A DNA stretch of 64,000 bases from Hydrogenophaga sp. BPS33 (GTDB taxonomy: Bacteria > Pseudomonadota > Gammaproteobacteria > Burkholderiales > Burkholderiaceae_C), in contig NZ_CP044549.1 of NCBI RefSeq assembly GCF_009859475.1, positions 3,286,001-3,350,000 on the forward strand, given 5' to 3'. Positions 46,688-58,040 of the stretch are shown in pieces. Position 1 is the stretch's first letter. Every line of letters begins with the position of its first letter. The position numbers and the translations under genes are program-made. The notes beneath the pieces are model-generated. The model did no database searches, had not been told where the DNA came from, and saw only the letters and a list, made by a program, of their open reading frames with translations.

Positions 46688-47029
46688 ATGACCTTGAATA
46701 TCAAACCGTCGTTGCCTTCGGTCACCTCGACCCCATCCACCCCCTCCAGCGCACCCGACGCGCCGAAGGCCTCCACCTTGGAGGTGGCGAAAGCGGTGGC
46801 CACCTTCCGGCAAATTGAAGTCCAGGAAGAGGCGCTCGTCCAGCAGATCAACCAAGGCGACCTGTGGCGCCTTGAACTTAAGCGCATCTGTCGGACACTG
46901 GCGGGCGACCTGAGCAATTACTCCCGGACAGATGTTGAAGAGATGGCAAAAGAGGCTCTCAACATCGAATCCAAACTCGAGGCATTGAACAACCCGGAGA
47001 GGGCCCGGACCGACGGCCCAAGATTTTGA
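46688..47029 (+). CDS. Unknown helical protein, 113 residues
   Basis: The first 25 residues are a Ser/Thr/Pro-rich tail (TPSTPSSAPDAP); the rest is predicted coiled coil (EVAKAVATFRQIEVQEEALV, DVEEMAKEALNIESKLEALN). The codons are somewhat less GC-biased than those of the neighbours. No signal peptide or family is recognised. A second small coiled-coil gene follows 21 bases downstream, so they form a small operon. A flexible start with a helical core would suit a secretion-linked or structural protein, but nothing proves that. Confidence 0.55.
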   Translation: MTLNIKPSLPSVTSTPSTPSSAPDAPKASTLEVAKAVATFRQIEVQEEALVQQINQGDLWRLELKRICRTLAGDLSNYSRTDVEEMAKEALNIESKLEALNNPERARTDGPRF

Positions 47030-47050
47030 CCAAAAGACAGGAACTTCACC

Positions 47051-47359
47051 ATGAACCAAGAACTTGCCGATCCGAAAGACGTCGCCGCTTGCCTGGAAAA
47101 GGTACGCACCACGCTGGGCCAATTGGACGAACTGCAGGACAGCTTGAAGCGGCGCGCCGCCACCCTGTCCGCCAACGCCGAAGAGATCACCGGCCAGCTG
47201 CGTTCTGTCGGCATCGACACACCCGAGGCGATCGAAAAGATCTATGAGTCGTTGGACGACGATGTCAAGGCGTCGGTGCGCTCTGTGGCGAGCTTTTCTC
47301 CAACGCTTTCCCCTAGCGGTTCGACACCCAAATCCAGGCACATGGGGCGCATGGTTTAA
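47051..47359 (+). CDS. Unknown coiled-coil protein, 102 residues
   Basis: The protein is strongly helical at the start (VAACLEKVRTTLGQLDELQD, SLKRRAATLSANAEEITGQL) and ends in a polar, probably unstructured tail (SPTLSPSGSTPKSRHMG). It pairs with the upstream 113-residue gene. No function is recognised. Confidence 0.55.
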   Translation: MNQELADPKDVAACLEKVRTTLGQLDELQDSLKRRAATLSANAEEITGQLRSVGIDTPEAIEKIYESLDDDVKASVRSVASFSPTLSPSGSTPKSRHMGRMV

Positions 47360-47371
47360 GCGACGAACCAT

Positions 47372-47392
47372 CGCAAGCGATTCCCGCTTGCG
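47372..47392. terminator. Hairpin between convergent genes
   Basis: CGCAAGCG and CGCTTGCG pair perfectly over 8 bases with a 5-base loop, 12 bases after the plus-strand gene and 33 bases after the guaA stop on the other strand. It lacks a T tract on either side, so termination strength is uncertain. Confidence 0.5.
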
Positions 47393-47425
47393 TTGGCGCG
47401 CAGGCTCACCTCAGGCGTTCGTTCC

Positions 47426-49042
47426 TCATTCCCACTCAATAGTGGCCGGTGGCTTGCTGCTGACGTCGTAGGTCACGCGGTTGATGCCGCGCACCTCGTT
47501 GATGATGCGACCGCTGACCTTCTTGAGCAGCGCGTACGGCAACTCAGCCCAATCGGCCGTCATGAAGTCGCTGGTTTGCACTGCGCGCAGGGCCACCACG
47601 TAGTCGTAGGTGCGACCGTCGCCCATCACGCCCACGCTCTTGACAGGAAGGAACACGGTGAAGGCCTGGCTGGTGAGGTCGTACCAGGTCTTGCCGCTGT
47701 GCGGGTCTACCGTGGAGCGCAGTTCCTCGATGAAGATCGCGTCGGCACGGCGCAGAAGATCGGCATATTCTTTTCTCACCTCGCCCAGAATGCGCACGCC
47801 CAGACCCGGACCAGGGAACGGATGGCGGTAAACCATGTCATGCGGCAAGCCCAGCGCCACACCCAGTTCGCGCACCTCGTCCTTGAACAGATCGCGCAGC
47901 GGTTCGAGCAGTTTCAAGCCCAACTGCTCCGGCAAACCGCCCACATTGTGGTGGCTCTTGATCGTGACGGCCTTTTTGCTTTTGGCACCACCAGACTCGA
48001 TCACATCGGGATAAATTGTTCCCTGTGCCAACCACTTGGCACCTTTTGTTGATGCACCACTTGAAGTCAGTTTGGCGGCTTCGGCCTTGAAGACTTCGAC
48101 AAATTCGCGGCCGATGATCTTGCGCTTGGCCTCCGGATCGCTGACGCCGGACAGGTGACCCAGGAACTGATCGGCCGCGTCCACGCGGATCACCTTGGCG
48201 TGCAGCTTGCCGACGAACATGTCCATCACCATGTCGCCCTCGTTCAGGCGCAGCAGGCCATGGTCGACGAACACACAGGTCAGCTGGTCGCCAATGGCGC
48301 GGTGGATCAGGGCTGCGGCCACGGACGAATCGACGCCGCCCGACAAACCCAGAATGACCTCTTCGTCGCCCACCTGTTCGCGGATCTTCTCGACTGCTTC
48401 GGCAATATGGTCGCGCATCACCCAGTCAGGGTCGGTGTCGCAGATCTCGAGCACGAAGCGCTCCAACAGCGCCCTGCCCTGCACCGTGTGCGTGACCTCG
48501 GGGTGGAACTGCACCGCGTAGAAGCGGCGCTCTTCATCGGCCATGCCGGCGATGGGGCATGAATCGGTGCTGGCCATGAGCTTGAACCCCGGGGGCAGCT
48601 CGGTGACTTTGTCGCCGTGGCTCATCCAGACCTTGAGCATGCCGTGGCCTTGCGGCGTGGTGAAGTCGGCGATGTTCTTGAGCAACGCGGTGTGCCCACG
48701 CGCTCGCACCTCGGCGTAACCGAACTCGCGCGTGTGCGAGCCTTCCACCTTGCCCCCCAGTTGTTGCGCCATGGTCTGCATGCCGTAGCAGATGCCGAGG
48801 ACGGGCACGCCGAGCTCGTAGACCGCGTCAGGCGCCTTGTCGTCCACCTCGTACACGCTGGCGTGGCTGCCCGAGAGGATCACGCCCTTGAGCTGACCAT
48901 CGGCGGCGAATTCGCGCACCCATTCGCTGCTGACGTCACAGGGATGTACTTCGCAGTACACGTGTGCCTCGCGCACGCGGCGCGCGATCAGTTGGGTGAC
49001 CTGGGAACCGAAATCGAGAATGAGGATTTTCTGGTGCTGCAT
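47426..49042 (-). CDS. guaA: GMP synthase (glutamine-hydrolysing)
   Basis: The product has 538 residues. An N-terminal class I glutamine amidotransferase has Cys85 (GICYGMQ) and the His/Glu pair (QFHPEVTHT); an ATP pyrophosphatase domain has the P-loop [13 protein letters not shown]; a C-terminal dimerisation domain carries [14 protein letters not shown] and ends [17 protein letters not shown]. It turns XMP into GMP using glutamine and ATP. It follows guaB on the same strand after a 70-base gap that contains a terminator-like hairpin, so guaA may be expressed by read-through or from its own promoter. Confidence 0.97.
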   Translation of the reverse strand: MQHQKILILDFGSQVTQLIARRVREAHVYCEVHPCDVSSEWVREFAADGQLKGVILSGSHASVYEVDDKAPDAVYELGVPVLGICYGMQTMAQQLGGKVEGSHTREFGYAEVRARGHTALLKNIADFTTPQGHGMLKVWMSHGDKVTELPPGFKLMASTDSCPIAGMADEERRFYAVQFHPEVTHTVQGRALLERFVLEICDTDPDWVMRDHIAEAVEKIREQVGDEEVILGLSGGVDSSVAAALIHRAIGDQLTCVFVDHGLLRLNEGDMVMDMFVGKLHAKVIRVDAADQFLGHLSGVSDPEAKRKIIGREFVEVFKAEAAKLTSSGASTKGAKWLAQGTIYPDVIESGGAKSKKAVTIKSHHNVGGLPEQLGLKLLEPLRDLFKDEVRELGVALGLPHDMVYRHPFPGPGLGVRILGEVRKEYADLLRRADAIFIEELRSTVDPHSGKTWYDLTSQAFTVFLPVKSVGVMGDGRTYDYVVALRAVQTSDFMTADWAELPYALLKKVSGRIINEVRGINRVTYDVSSKPPATIEWE

Positions 49043-49070
49043 GGCGGGTTGGATCGTCGCGTCAGGGAAA

Positions 49071-49097
49071 AGAAAAAGGCCGTCTCGCGGACGGCCT
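49071..49097 (-). terminator. Terminator after guaB
   Basis: On the minus strand AGGCCGTC and GACGGCCT form an 8-base stem with a 5-base loop, followed by TTTTTCT. It lies between guaB and guaA and may tune guaA expression. Confidence 0.8.
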
Positions 49098-49112
49098 GTG
49101 GGGTGGACCTGA

Positions 49113-50621
<1,509 letters not shown>

Positions 50622-50743
50622 CTAGGACAAACCCGCGCCGGGGTTGCCGTGCCCACAACCGCCCATGTGCCCAAATCGACCGCTCCCGCGCTTCTTCGGC
50701 CCACGCGCCATGGCCCATGCAGGCCCCTCGCTACACTCGCCGA

Positions 50744-51301
50744 ATGCTTCAAAAAACCACCTTTTCCCCGTTGTGGCGCGCCCTCGCGTTGACCGGGCTG
50801 TTGCTGACGTCCAGCGTGTCGGCTCTCGCGCAATGGCAATGGGTGGACGACGGTGGTCGCAAAGTCTTCAGCGACACCGCGCCGCCCGCCAGCGTGCCCG
50901 AGCGGAACATTCTCAAACGCCCCAATGGCGCCCCCGCCGCGCCTCGCGTGGCCGCCCCTGCGGCACAGGACGACAAGGCCGCGTCCAACCCGACCCCGCA
51001 GGCGCCCACCGTCGACAAGGAACTCGAGGCCCGCAAGAAGCAGGCCGAACAGGCTGAAGAGGCCAAGCAGAAGGCCGAGGAGCAGCGCGTGGCCAAGGCC
51101 CGCAGCGACAACTGCGAGCGCGCCCGTAAAGCCAAGGCCGCTATCGATTCCGGCGTGCGTCTAGCCACCACCAACGCCAAGGGTGAGCGCGAGATCATGG
51201 ACGACAAGGCGCGTGCCGCCGAGTCTCGGCGTCTCGACGAGATCGTGCGCAGCGACTGCGGCCCCATGCCCAGGCCCACGGCTCAGTCGGCGGTTCAGTA
51301 A
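50744..51301 (+). CDS. Exported DUF4124-domain protein
   Basis: This 185-residue protein has a signal peptide (WRALALTGLLLTSSVSALA, cleavage before QWQW). A DUF4124 domain follows directly (WQWVDDGGRKVFSDTAPPAS), then an Ala/Pro linker and a charged coiled coil (ELEARKKQAEQAEEAKQKAE) with two Cys near the C-terminus. The domain is common in betaproteobacteria and its function is not known. It is divergent from guaB and converges on the rnfH gene with a 7-base overlap. Confidence 0.82.
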   Translation: MLQKTTFSPLWRALALTGLLLTSSVSALAQWQWVDDGGRKVFSDTAPPASVPERNILKRPNGAPAAPRVAAPAAQDDKAASNPTPQAPTVDKELEARKKQAEQAEEAKQKAEEQRVAKARSDNCERARKAKAAIDSGVRLATTNAKGEREIMDDKARAAESRRLDEIVRSDCGPMPRPTAQSAVQ

Positions 51302-51624
51302 CCTGCTTTGGAGCCCGGGCGCCGCCGGGCGAACAAGCCTGTGGAGCGCGCGCCCTGTCCCGCAAAGCGCTCGCGACGTGCCACTTTGGGGTCCACCCGC
51401 AGACCGCGCACCACTTCCACGCGATCACCCTCTTTCAGCACACGATCCCACGCGGCCTTGCGGCCCCAGATGCCTGCCGTCAGCGCTTCTGTTTCGATTT
51501 CGGGAAAGCGCTGCAACCACCCTGCGAGCTCCAGCGCGCCGCGCAAGGTGCATCCTTCGCGCACCGTCAATGCGACTTCATGCACCGCGCGCGGTGCCAG
51601 GGCGTAGAGAAGAACAATCTTCAT
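51295..51624 (-). CDS. rnfH: RnfH family ubiquitin-like protein
   Basis: The 109-residue protein has a beta-grasp start (KIVLLYALAPRAVHEVALTV) and the RnfH pattern FPEIETEALTAGIWGRKAAW, then LKEGDRVEVVRGLRVDPKVARRERFA. RnfH has no established function; the name comes from rnf clusters. It lies 11 bases after ratA, the usual partner in proteobacteria. Confidence 0.92.
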   Translation of the reverse strand: MKIVLLYALAPRAVHEVALTVREGCTLRGALELAGWLQRFPEIETEALTAGIWGRKAAWDRVLKEGDRVEVVRGLRVDPKVARRERFAGQGARSTGLFARRRPGSKAGY

Positions 51625-51635
51625 GGCCGCGCCGA

Positions 51636-52082
51636 TCAGTTCGTGCCATAGACCTGATCGGCCCGCTTCACGAAGGCGTCCATCAGGCTGCCGGCGATCT
51701 TGTCGAACACGGGCCCGATCAGTGCCGCCAAGGTGCCACTGGAAAAGCCATAGCTCAGCTGAAACTCGACTTTGCAGGCCCGCTGCGCGCCATCGCCCAA
51801 GGGGGTGAACGACCAGACGCCATCAAGGGCGGAGAAGGGTCCGTCGACCAGCTTCATGAGCACTTTGCGGTCGGACTCATGGGTGTTGCGGGTCGTGAAG
51901 GTCTGGCGCAAACCGCTGATGGAGATGCCCACCCGGGCCACGACACCATCGTTCAATCGCTCCAGGACCTCACCGTGATCGCACCAGGGAAGAAACTGCG
52001 GGTAGCGCTCGATGTCGGTGACCAGCGCAAACATTTCGTGTGCGCTGTGCCACAGCAGGACGGACTTGTGAATGGTTTTCAT
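51636..52082 (-). CDS. ratA: RatA / Coq10-like START-domain protein
   Basis: This 148-residue protein of the START/Coq10 group has [36 protein letters not shown] and [21 protein letters not shown]. coli RatA was reported to block 70S ribosome assembly; homologues bind ubiquinone, so the cellular role is debated. It is divergent from smpB across 49 bases, the classic ratA-rnfH / smpB arrangement. Confidence 0.92.
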   Translation of the reverse strand: MKTIHKSVLLWHSAHEMFALVTDIERYPQFLPWCDHGEVLERLNDGVVARVGISISGLRQTFTTRNTHESDRKVLMKLVDGPFSALDGVWSFTPLGDGAQRACKVEFQLSYGFSSGTLAALIGPVFDKIAGSLMDAFVKRADQVYGTN

Positions 52083-52131
52083 ACAATCCAGCCCATTGTA
52101 TTGGCCTCAAACGGCCTCACCTTGCCCCTTC

Positions 52132-52629
52132 ATGGCCACCAAAAGCAGCAAAGAATCCTCCGCGAAAACCGGCACCGACAGCCGCATTGCCGACAACAAG
52201 AAAGCCCTCTTCAACTACGCCATTGAAGAGCGCTTCGAGGCCGGCATGGTGCTGGACGGCTGGGAGGTCAAGGCCTTGCGCGAAGGCAAGGTGCAACTCA
52301 CCGATGGCTACGTGGTGATCCGTGACGGTGAGATGTTCCTCATCGGCTGTCAGATCAACCCTTTGCACACGGCGTCTTCCCACGTCAGCCCGGATGCCGT
52401 TCGCACCAAGAAGCTGTTGCTGCACAAAGAGCAGATTCGCCGCCTCATTGGCAAGGTCGAGCAGAAGGGCTACACCCTGGTGCCGCTGAACCTGCATTGG
52501 AAGGGCCGCAACGTGAAATGCGAGATCGCGCTCGGCAAGGGCAAGGCCGAGCACGACAAGCGCAACACCATCAAGGACCGCGAAGGCCAGCGCGAAGTGG
52601 ATCGCGCCATGAAGTCGCGCAACCGGTGA
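52132..52629 (+). CDS. smpB: SsrA-binding protein SmpB
   Basis: The 165-residue protein has the SmpB core: [60 protein letters not shown], and the basic C-terminal tail [20 protein letters not shown]. It binds tmRNA and brings it to stalled ribosomes. I see no ssrA gene in the window. A terminator hairpin overlaps its last codons. Confidence 0.97.
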   Translation: MATKSSKESSAKTGTDSRIADNKKALFNYAIEERFEAGMVLDGWEVKALREGKVQLTDGYVVIRDGEMFLIGCQINPLHTASSHVSPDAVRTKKLLLHKEQIRRLIGKVEQKGYTLVPLNLHWKGRNVKCEIALGKGKAEHDKRNTIKDREGQREVDRAMKSRNR

Positions 52630-52638
52630 TGCGGTTTT
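52621..52638 (+). terminator. Terminator of smpB
   Basis: AACCG and CGGTT pair around a 6-base loop and run into eight T residues. The stem begins inside the smpB coding sequence and includes the stop codon in the loop. Confidence 0.75.
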
Positions 52639-52647
52639 TTTTGCGCT

Positions 52648-53754
52648 TCACCCGAGCTGTTTGAGCGGGTGCGAATCCGCCGACCAAGGGCTCTCGAAGA
52701 ACGCGTCGACCTGCGCGGGCGTCACGTCTTCGATGCGGGCGGGGTTCCACTTCGGCGCATGGTCCTTGTCCACCGCGAGTGCGCGGATGCCCTCTACCGT
52801 CTCGCTGGCCGCACCGGGGCGCAGGTGGAAACAGCGGTGCACCATGTCGCGTTCCATGCGCAGGTCGTCGGCCAGCCCCATGCTGCGTGCCCTGCGGATC
52901 TGCGCCAGCACGACATGCAGCATCAAGGGCGAGCGTTGGCGCAGCGTGGCAGCCGTCTGGCGCGCCCATTCGCTGTCGGTACTTTCCAGCGCGGTCACGA
53001 TCTGCGGCACATCGGGTAGCCCGAACACGCGGTCCACCTCCTTCACGGGCCATGGCGGTGGCGTGACCACGGTGCTCAGGTGGCTCGCACACCAGCGCTC
53101 GACCGCCGCGCCGTTCTCGAAGGGCGTCTTTTCGAGCGACGCCCACAGGCCGGGCAAGCGGCCCGAGTCGATGTAACCGTCCGCCAAACCCGCGGCCATG
53201 GCCTCTTGGCCGCCAAGGACAAGACCGGTCAGCGCGAGGTATTCGCCCAGGTGCCCGCGGCAGCGGCTGAGAAAGTAGCCGCCCCCCACGTCCGGGAACA
53301 AACCGATGTTCGTCTCGGGCATCGCAAGCTTGCTGCGCTCGGTCACGACGCGCAGACTCGCGCCCTGGCTGATACCCATGCCGCCTCCCATGACGATGCC
53401 GTCCATGAGCGCAATGTAGGGCTTGGGGTAGGTGTGGATCAGGTGGTTGAGCGCGTATTCCTCGGTGAAGAAATCCTCGAGTTCGGGGTTGCCGGCCAGC
53501 GCAGCCTGGTGGAAGAAACGAATGTCGCCGCCCGCGCAGAAGGCCCCGAAGGGCCCTTCCTTGCCCATGCCGCGCACGACCACGGCGAGGACCGCCGCGT
53601 CGTCCTTCCAGTCGAGCAGCGCGCGGGTGATGTCGCGGATCATGCTCAACGACAGCGCGTTGAGCGCCTTCGCACGGTTGAGCGTGATGCAGCCCACGCG
53701 CCCGCGGACTTCGGCGATCACAGGGTTGTCGGTGGATGCGGTGGCGTTCATCAT
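52648..53754 (-). CDS. Enoyl-CoA hydratase/isomerase family, 3-hydroxyisobutyryl-CoA hydrolase type
   Basis: The 368-residue crotonase-fold protein has the HIBCH length and motifs: GAFCAGGDIRFFHQAAL (oxyanion region), LMDGIVMGGGMGISQGASLR and catalytic Glu and Asp in MPETNIGLFPDVGGGYFLSR. HIBCH releases free 3-hydroxyisobutyrate from its CoA ester in valine breakdown; related enzymes act on other CoA esters. Two adjacent ATG codons (53754 and 53751) are possible; GGA lies 4 and 7 bases upstream. No other valine-pathway gene is nearby. Confidence 0.88.
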   Translation of the reverse strand: MMNATASTDNPVIAEVRGRVGCITLNRAKALNALSLSMIRDITRALLDWKDDAAVLAVVVRGMGKEGPFGAFCAGGDIRFFHQAALAGNPELEDFFTEEYALNHLIHTYPKPYIALMDGIVMGGGMGISQGASLRVVTERSKLAMPETNIGLFPDVGGGYFLSRCRGHLGEYLALTGLVLGGQEAMAAGLADGYIDSGRLPGLWASLEKTPFENGAAVERWCASHLSTVVTPPPWPVKEVDRVFGLPDVPQIVTALESTDSEWARQTAATLRQRSPLMLHVVLAQIRRARSMGLADDLRMERDMVHRCFHLRPGAASETVEGIRALAVDKDHAPKWNPARIEDVTPAQVDAFFESPWSADSHPLKQLG

Positions 53755-53779
53755 TTTTCCAATGCAATGCAACAGTGGG

Positions 53780-54787
53780 TCAGGGCAGTTGTTTGTCGAG
53801 GGTCTGCAGCCGCGGCGTGCCCATGCGCGAGCGCCAGCCCAGCAGTTCGTTGATCATGAGCGCGCCGATGACCAACGAGCCACCGAGGAGCACTTCGCGC
53901 CCGGGGGCCTCGCCCGCGCCGAGCCACACCAGCAGAATGCCGAAGATCACTTCCAGCAAGGCCAGCAGCGAGACTTCGGGTGCCTTGAGGGAGCGCGCAC
54001 AGACCACCGCCAGCGCACATGGGGTCGCCAGTTGCACCGCACCCAGCAAGGCCAGCCAGGCGATGTCGGTGCCGGAAGCCTGGAACGGCAGCGCCAGGGG
54101 CAAGGTCACCAGGGACGACAGCACACCGCCCAGCAGCACCGAAGGCACGAGGTCGATCTTTTCACCCTGGGTCTGGCCGCGCTGCATCACGGTCCAGTTG
54201 ACTGCGCTGGCAATGGGCACGCAAAGTGCCACCAGCGACCCGATGACGAGACCACCTGATTCGGTGGTCGGGTCCGAGAAGGCGTGCAGGAACTGACTTC
54301 CGTACATGTAGACGATGCCAACACCCGCAGCCACGATGGCGACCCACGTGCGCAGGGCCAGTCGATGACCAACGACCGCGCGGGCCACCAGCGCGGTGAA
54401 TAACGGCCCCACCGCCATGATGATGAGCACGTTGGCCACGGTCGTGAACGTCAACGCGAGCATGAAAGCCGTGAACATGACGCTCCAGCACACGCCCGAG
54501 ATCCAGAAGACTTTGGAGTGCGCCAGCACACCCCAATGCCGCTCCAACGGGGTTTGCTTGGGATCGTCTGCGATGACCCCGCAAGCCCTGTCCGACGTGC
54601 GCCACAACGGCAAAATGACCAGCAGCGAGAGCGCGGTGAACGCGCTGCGCCAGAAGGTCACTTCGAAGCGGGCGGCCGACTCCAGCTGGCGCGTCACCAC
54701 CCCGGCGATGGACCACATCAGCGTCACGGCGATCATCATGAACACCGCCTGGGTGTGCGTGAGTCGGTTCAGAAGGCGAAACGGCAT
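53780..54787 (-). CDS. EamA/DMT-family transporter
   Basis: The 335-residue membrane protein has about ten helices in two EamA repeats: TQAVFMMIAVTLMWSIAGVV, FTTVANVLIIMAVGPLFTAL, WVAIVAAGVGIVYMYG, and the second half ending LLALLEVIFGILLVWLGAGE. Members export metabolites or amino acids; the substrate is unknown. It lies 25 bases upstream of the hydratase/hydrolase gene on the same strand and may be co-transcribed with it. Confidence 0.9.
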   Translation of the reverse strand: MPFRLLNRLTHTQAVFMMIAVTLMWSIAGVVTRQLESAARFEVTFWRSAFTALSLLVILPLWRTSDRACGVIADDPKQTPLERHWGVLAHSKVFWISGVCWSVMFTAFMLALTFTTVANVLIIMAVGPLFTALVARAVVGHRLALRTWVAIVAAGVGIVYMYGSQFLHAFSDPTTESGGLVIGSLVALCVPIASAVNWTVMQRGQTQGEKIDLVPSVLLGGVLSSLVTLPLALPFQASGTDIAWLALLGAVQLATPCALAVVCARSLKAPEVSLLALLEVIFGILLVWLGAGEAPGREVLLGGSLVIGALMINELLGWRSRMGTPRLQTLDKQLP

Positions 54788-54797
54788 GGCTGCAACG

Positions 54798-54830
54798 TAA
54801 AAAAGGCCGCGTTCCGGAGAACGGCGGCCT
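54798..54830 (-). terminator. Terminator of the rimP-typA operon
   Basis: On the minus strand AGGCCGC pairs with GCGGCCT, extended by an inner GTTC/GAAC stem around CGGA, then runs into TTTTTT. It follows the typA stop by 12 bases. Confidence 0.82.
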
Positions 54831-54841
54831 GTGCGGGTGGG

Positions 54842-56668
54842 TCAAGCGTCGCGGCTGGCGCGCTTGCGCTCGTGCTCCTTCAGGTGGCGCTTGCGAAGGC
54901 GCACGCTCTTGGGCGTGATTTCGACCAGTTCGTCGTCCTCGATGAATTCCACGCCGTACTCCAACGTGAGGTCGATGGGCGGTGTGATCTTGATCGCATC
55001 TTCCTTGCCACTGACGCGGAAGTTGGTGAGCTGCTTGGTGCGCGTGGCGTTCACCACGAGGTCGTTGTCGCGGCTGTGGATGCCGACGATCATGCCTTCG
55101 TACACCGGGTCGTTGGCCCTTACGAACATGCGGCCACGGTCGTCGAGCTTGCCCAGGGCGTAAGTGAAGATTTCACCGTCGTCCATGGAGATCAGCACGC
55201 CGTTCTTGCGCCCGCCAATGTCGCCACGGTGCGGTTCGTAGCAATCGAAGATGTTGGCGATAAGGCCCGAACCGCGCGTCAGGTTCAGGAATTCGTTGGT
55301 GAAGCCAATCAGGCCACGGGCCGGAATGCGGTACTCCAGGCGCACACGGCCACGTCCGTCCGACTCCATGTTCACCAGCTCGCCCTTGCGCTCACCCAGG
55401 GCCTGCATCACGCCGCCCTGGTGGCTTTCTTCGATGTCGGCGGTCACCAGCTCGATAGGTTCGTGCTTGACGCCGTCCACGTCGCGGAACACCACACGCG
55501 GCTTGGAAACGGCCATCTCGTAGCCCTCGCGGCGCATGTTCTCCAACAGGATGGTCAGGTGCAATTCGCCCCGGCCCATCACCTCGAAGATGCCCTCTTC
55601 ATCGGTCTCGTTCACGCGCAGCGCCACGTTGTGCTGCAGTTCCTTCTGCAGTCGATCCCAGAGCTGGCGGCTGGTCACGAACTTGCCTTCACGGCCCGCC
55701 AGTGGCGAGGTGTTCACGCAAAAGTTCATGGTCAGCGTGGGTTCGTCCACGCGCAGCATGGGCAGGGGCGCCGGGTTGGCAGGGTCGGTCACGGTCACCC
55801 CGATGCCGATGCCCTCGATGCCGTTGATCAGCACGATGTCGCCGGGGCCGGCCACCGGGGTCTGCACGCGGTCCAGGCCTTGGAAGGTCAGCACCTGGTT
55901 GACGCGGCCCTTGATGGCCTTGCCGTCCGGACCTTCCATCACGAGCACGTCTTGCATGGGCTTGAGGGTGCCCTGGCTGATGCGTCCCACGCCGATACGA
56001 CCCACGAACGTGGAGAAGTCGAGCGCGGAGATCTGCAGTTGCAGAGGCGCAGCGGGGTCACCGGAGTTGGCCGGCACGTGCTTGAGGATGGTGTCGAACA
56101 GGGCCGACATGTCAGGGCCCCATTGTTCGCCCGGAGCGCCCTCTTCCAGCGAGGTCCAGCCGTTGATGCCTGAGGCGTAGACCACGGGGAAATCGAGTTG
56201 TTCGTCGGTTGCGCCCAGTTTGTCGAACAAATCGAAGGCGGCATTCACCACCTTCTGGGGGTTGGCACCGGGCTTGTCGACCTTGTTGACCACCAGGATG
56301 GGACGCAGGCCCAGGGCCAAGGCTTTCTTCGTCACGAAGCGCGTCTGGGGCATGGGGCCTTCCTGCGCATCGATCAGCAGCACCACGCTGTCCACCATGG
56401 ACAGCGCGCGCTCCACTTCACCACCGAAGTCCGCGTGGCCCGGGGTGTCGACGATGTTGATGTGCGTGCCTTGCCAGCTCACGGCGCAGTTCTTGGCCAG
56501 GATGGTGATGCCGCGCTCGCGCTCGATCGCGTTGTTGTCCATCACGGTGTCAACCACCTTCTCGTGGTCGGCAAAGGTGCCCGACTGGCGCAGCAGTTGG
56601 TCAACCATGGTGGTCTTGCCATGGTCGACGTGGGCAATGATGGCGATGTTGCGGATTTGTTTGCTCAT
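54842..56668 (-). CDS. typA: Ribosome-associated GTPase TypA/BipA
   Basis: The product has 608 residues with translation-factor G motifs [22 protein letters not shown] and [11 protein letters not shown]-like domains III and V, and the TypA-specific C-terminal domain ([40 protein letters not shown]). It acts on the 50S subunit in ribosome assembly under cold or stress. It overlaps truB by 4 bases and ends the rimP-nusA-infB-rbfA-truB operon before a strong terminator. Confidence 0.97.
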   Translation of the reverse strand: MSKQIRNIAIIAHVDHGKTTMVDQLLRQSGTFADHEKVVDTVMDNNAIERERGITILAKNCAVSWQGTHINIVDTPGHADFGGEVERALSMVDSVVLLIDAQEGPMPQTRFVTKKALALGLRPILVVNKVDKPGANPQKVVNAAFDLFDKLGATDEQLDFPVVYASGINGWTSLEEGAPGEQWGPDMSALFDTILKHVPANSGDPAAPLQLQISALDFSTFVGRIGVGRISQGTLKPMQDVLVMEGPDGKAIKGRVNQVLTFQGLDRVQTPVAGPGDIVLINGIEGIGIGVTVTDPANPAPLPMLRVDEPTLTMNFCVNTSPLAGREGKFVTSRQLWDRLQKELQHNVALRVNETDEEGIFEVMGRGELHLTILLENMRREGYEMAVSKPRVVFRDVDGVKHEPIELVTADIEESHQGGVMQALGERKGELVNMESDGRGRVRLEYRIPARGLIGFTNEFLNLTRGSGLIANIFDCYEPHRGDIGGRKNGVLISMDDGEIFTYALGKLDDRGRMFVRANDPVYEGMIVGIHSRDNDLVVNATRTKQLTNFRVSGKEDAIKITPPIDLTLEYGVEFIEDDELVEITPKSVRLRKRHLKEHERKRASRDA

Positions 56669-57657
56669 GATGCGAGTTCCGGTGAGGTTTCCAGGATTTG
56701 CTGTATTTCGGTGGGGCTCAGCAGCCGCCCCGGGATGAGTTCACCTGCCACGGTGCGCGCGCTGCCGAGCAGCACGGGCGGCGATGCGGGTGGGTCGTGG
56801 GCGCCGTGCGGGACCGGGCCAAACACCGCCACGCGCGCGCTGTCCGCCCAATCGCCGCAGCGTCGCATGCCGCTGAGAAACCGCCCGGCATCGTCGGCAC
56901 CGAGCGTGACAGCGTCGTGACCGTCCAGCAGTGCCTGCACGGGCAACAACCGTTCGATGCGATCGTTTTCACCCAGGGCTTCGAGCGCGTCGAGGGTGAT
57001 GCATTGCGACACCTCGAACGGGCCGGTGGCGGTACGGCGCAGCATGGAGAGATGGCCGCCGCAACCCAGGGCTTCGCCGATGTCCTCGCCCAGCGTGCGG
57101 ATGTAGGTCCCCTTGCTGCAACGCACCCGAAGCCGCACATGCGGCGCGTCGCCCTGCAATTGCAGGTCGAGCAACTCCAGTTCGTGGATGACGACGTTGC
57201 GCGCCTCGCGCTCCACCGTTTCACCCTCGCGCGCATATTCGTAGAGCGCCTTGCCGTCCTTCTTCAAGGCGCTGTGCATGGGCGGCACCTGGGCGATCGG
57301 ACCCGTGAAGCGGTCGAGCACCTCGACCACCTGGCCCACACTGCAATTCACAGGGCGGGTTTCAAGGACATCGCCTTCGGCATCGGCGGTGCGGGTCTTC
57401 ACCCCCAGGCGGACGGTGGTTTCGTAGGTCTTGTTCGCATCCAGGTGCAACTGGCTGAACTTCGTGGCCGCGCCAAAACACAGCGGCAGCACGCCGGTGG
57501 CCAGCGGATCGAGCGTGCCGGTGTGGCCCGCCTTCTCCGCGCGCAGCAACCACTTGGCCTTCTGCAGGGCCTGGTTGCTGGAGAGTCCCAGCGGCTTGTC
57601 GAGCAACAACACCCCATGCACAGGGCGCCGTTGCACCCGTGTGCGTGGCGCGTGCAT
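56665..57657 (-). CDS. truB: tRNA pseudouridine(55) synthase
   Basis: The 330-residue protein has the TruB signature [20 protein letters not shown] and catalytic Asp in [14 protein letters not shown], then [20 protein letters not shown]. It makes pseudouridine 55 in the T-loop of tRNAs. The ATG at 57657 is used; it comes 2 bases after the rbfA stop. Confidence 0.96.
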   Translation of the reverse strand: MHAPRTRVQRRPVHGVLLLDKPLGLSSNQALQKAKWLLRAEKAGHTGTLDPLATGVLPLCFGAATKFSQLHLDANKTYETTVRLGVKTRTADAEGDVLETRPVNCSVGQVVEVLDRFTGPIAQVPPMHSALKKDGKALYEYAREGETVEREARNVVIHELELLDLQLQGDAPHVRLRVRCSKGTYIRTLGEDIGEALGCGGHLSMLRRTATGPFEVSQCITLDALEALGENDRIERLLPVQALLDGHDAVTLGADDAGRFLSGMRRCGDWADSARVAVFGPVPHGAHDPPASPPVLLGSARTVAGELIPGRLLSPTEIQQILETSPELAS

Positions 57658-57659
57658 CT

Positions 57660-58034
57660 TCAACCCTCGTCTTTGGAGCGTGAAGCGACGGCCTTGGAAA
57701 TCAAGGCATTCATGTCGGCCGCACGCTCGGTGGTGCGGTCGAACACGAAGTGCAAGGTCGGCACCGTGTGGATGTGCAGACGCTTGAAAAGGCCGTTGCG
57801 CAGGAAGCCGGCTGCGGCGTTGAGGCCCTCCCGGGCCTCATCGGGATTGCCGGTGAGCAGGCTGAAGAACACCTTGGCGTGCGCGTAGTCGGGCGTCACC
57901 TCGACCGCGTTGATCGTCACCATGCCCACCCGCGGGTCCTTGAGCTCGCGCGCGATCAGCTCGGCCAGATCGCGCTGGATCTGGTCGGCCACGCGGAAAC
58001 CGCGGTTGGGGGTGGAAGACGCTTTGCGGGGCAT
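57660..58034 (-). CDS. rbfA: Ribosome-binding factor A
   Basis: This 124-residue KH-fold protein has the family start [40 protein letters not shown] and [18 protein letters not shown]. It binds the 30S subunit late in 16S processing. It starts 6 bases after infB. Confidence 0.96.
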   Translation of the reverse strand: MPRKASSTPNRGFRVADQIQRDLAELIARELKDPRVGMVTINAVEVTPDYAHAKVFFSLLTGNPDEAREGLNAAAGFLRNGLFKRLHIHTVPTLHFVFDRTTERAADMNALISKAVASRSKDEG

Positions 58035-58040
58035 GGTGGG

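Noticed and set aside
47372..47392. Considering the hairpin before guaA an attachment or recombination site
   Set aside because: Only an 8-base stem between convergent genes, with no integrase or flanking repeat; a terminator-like role is simpler.
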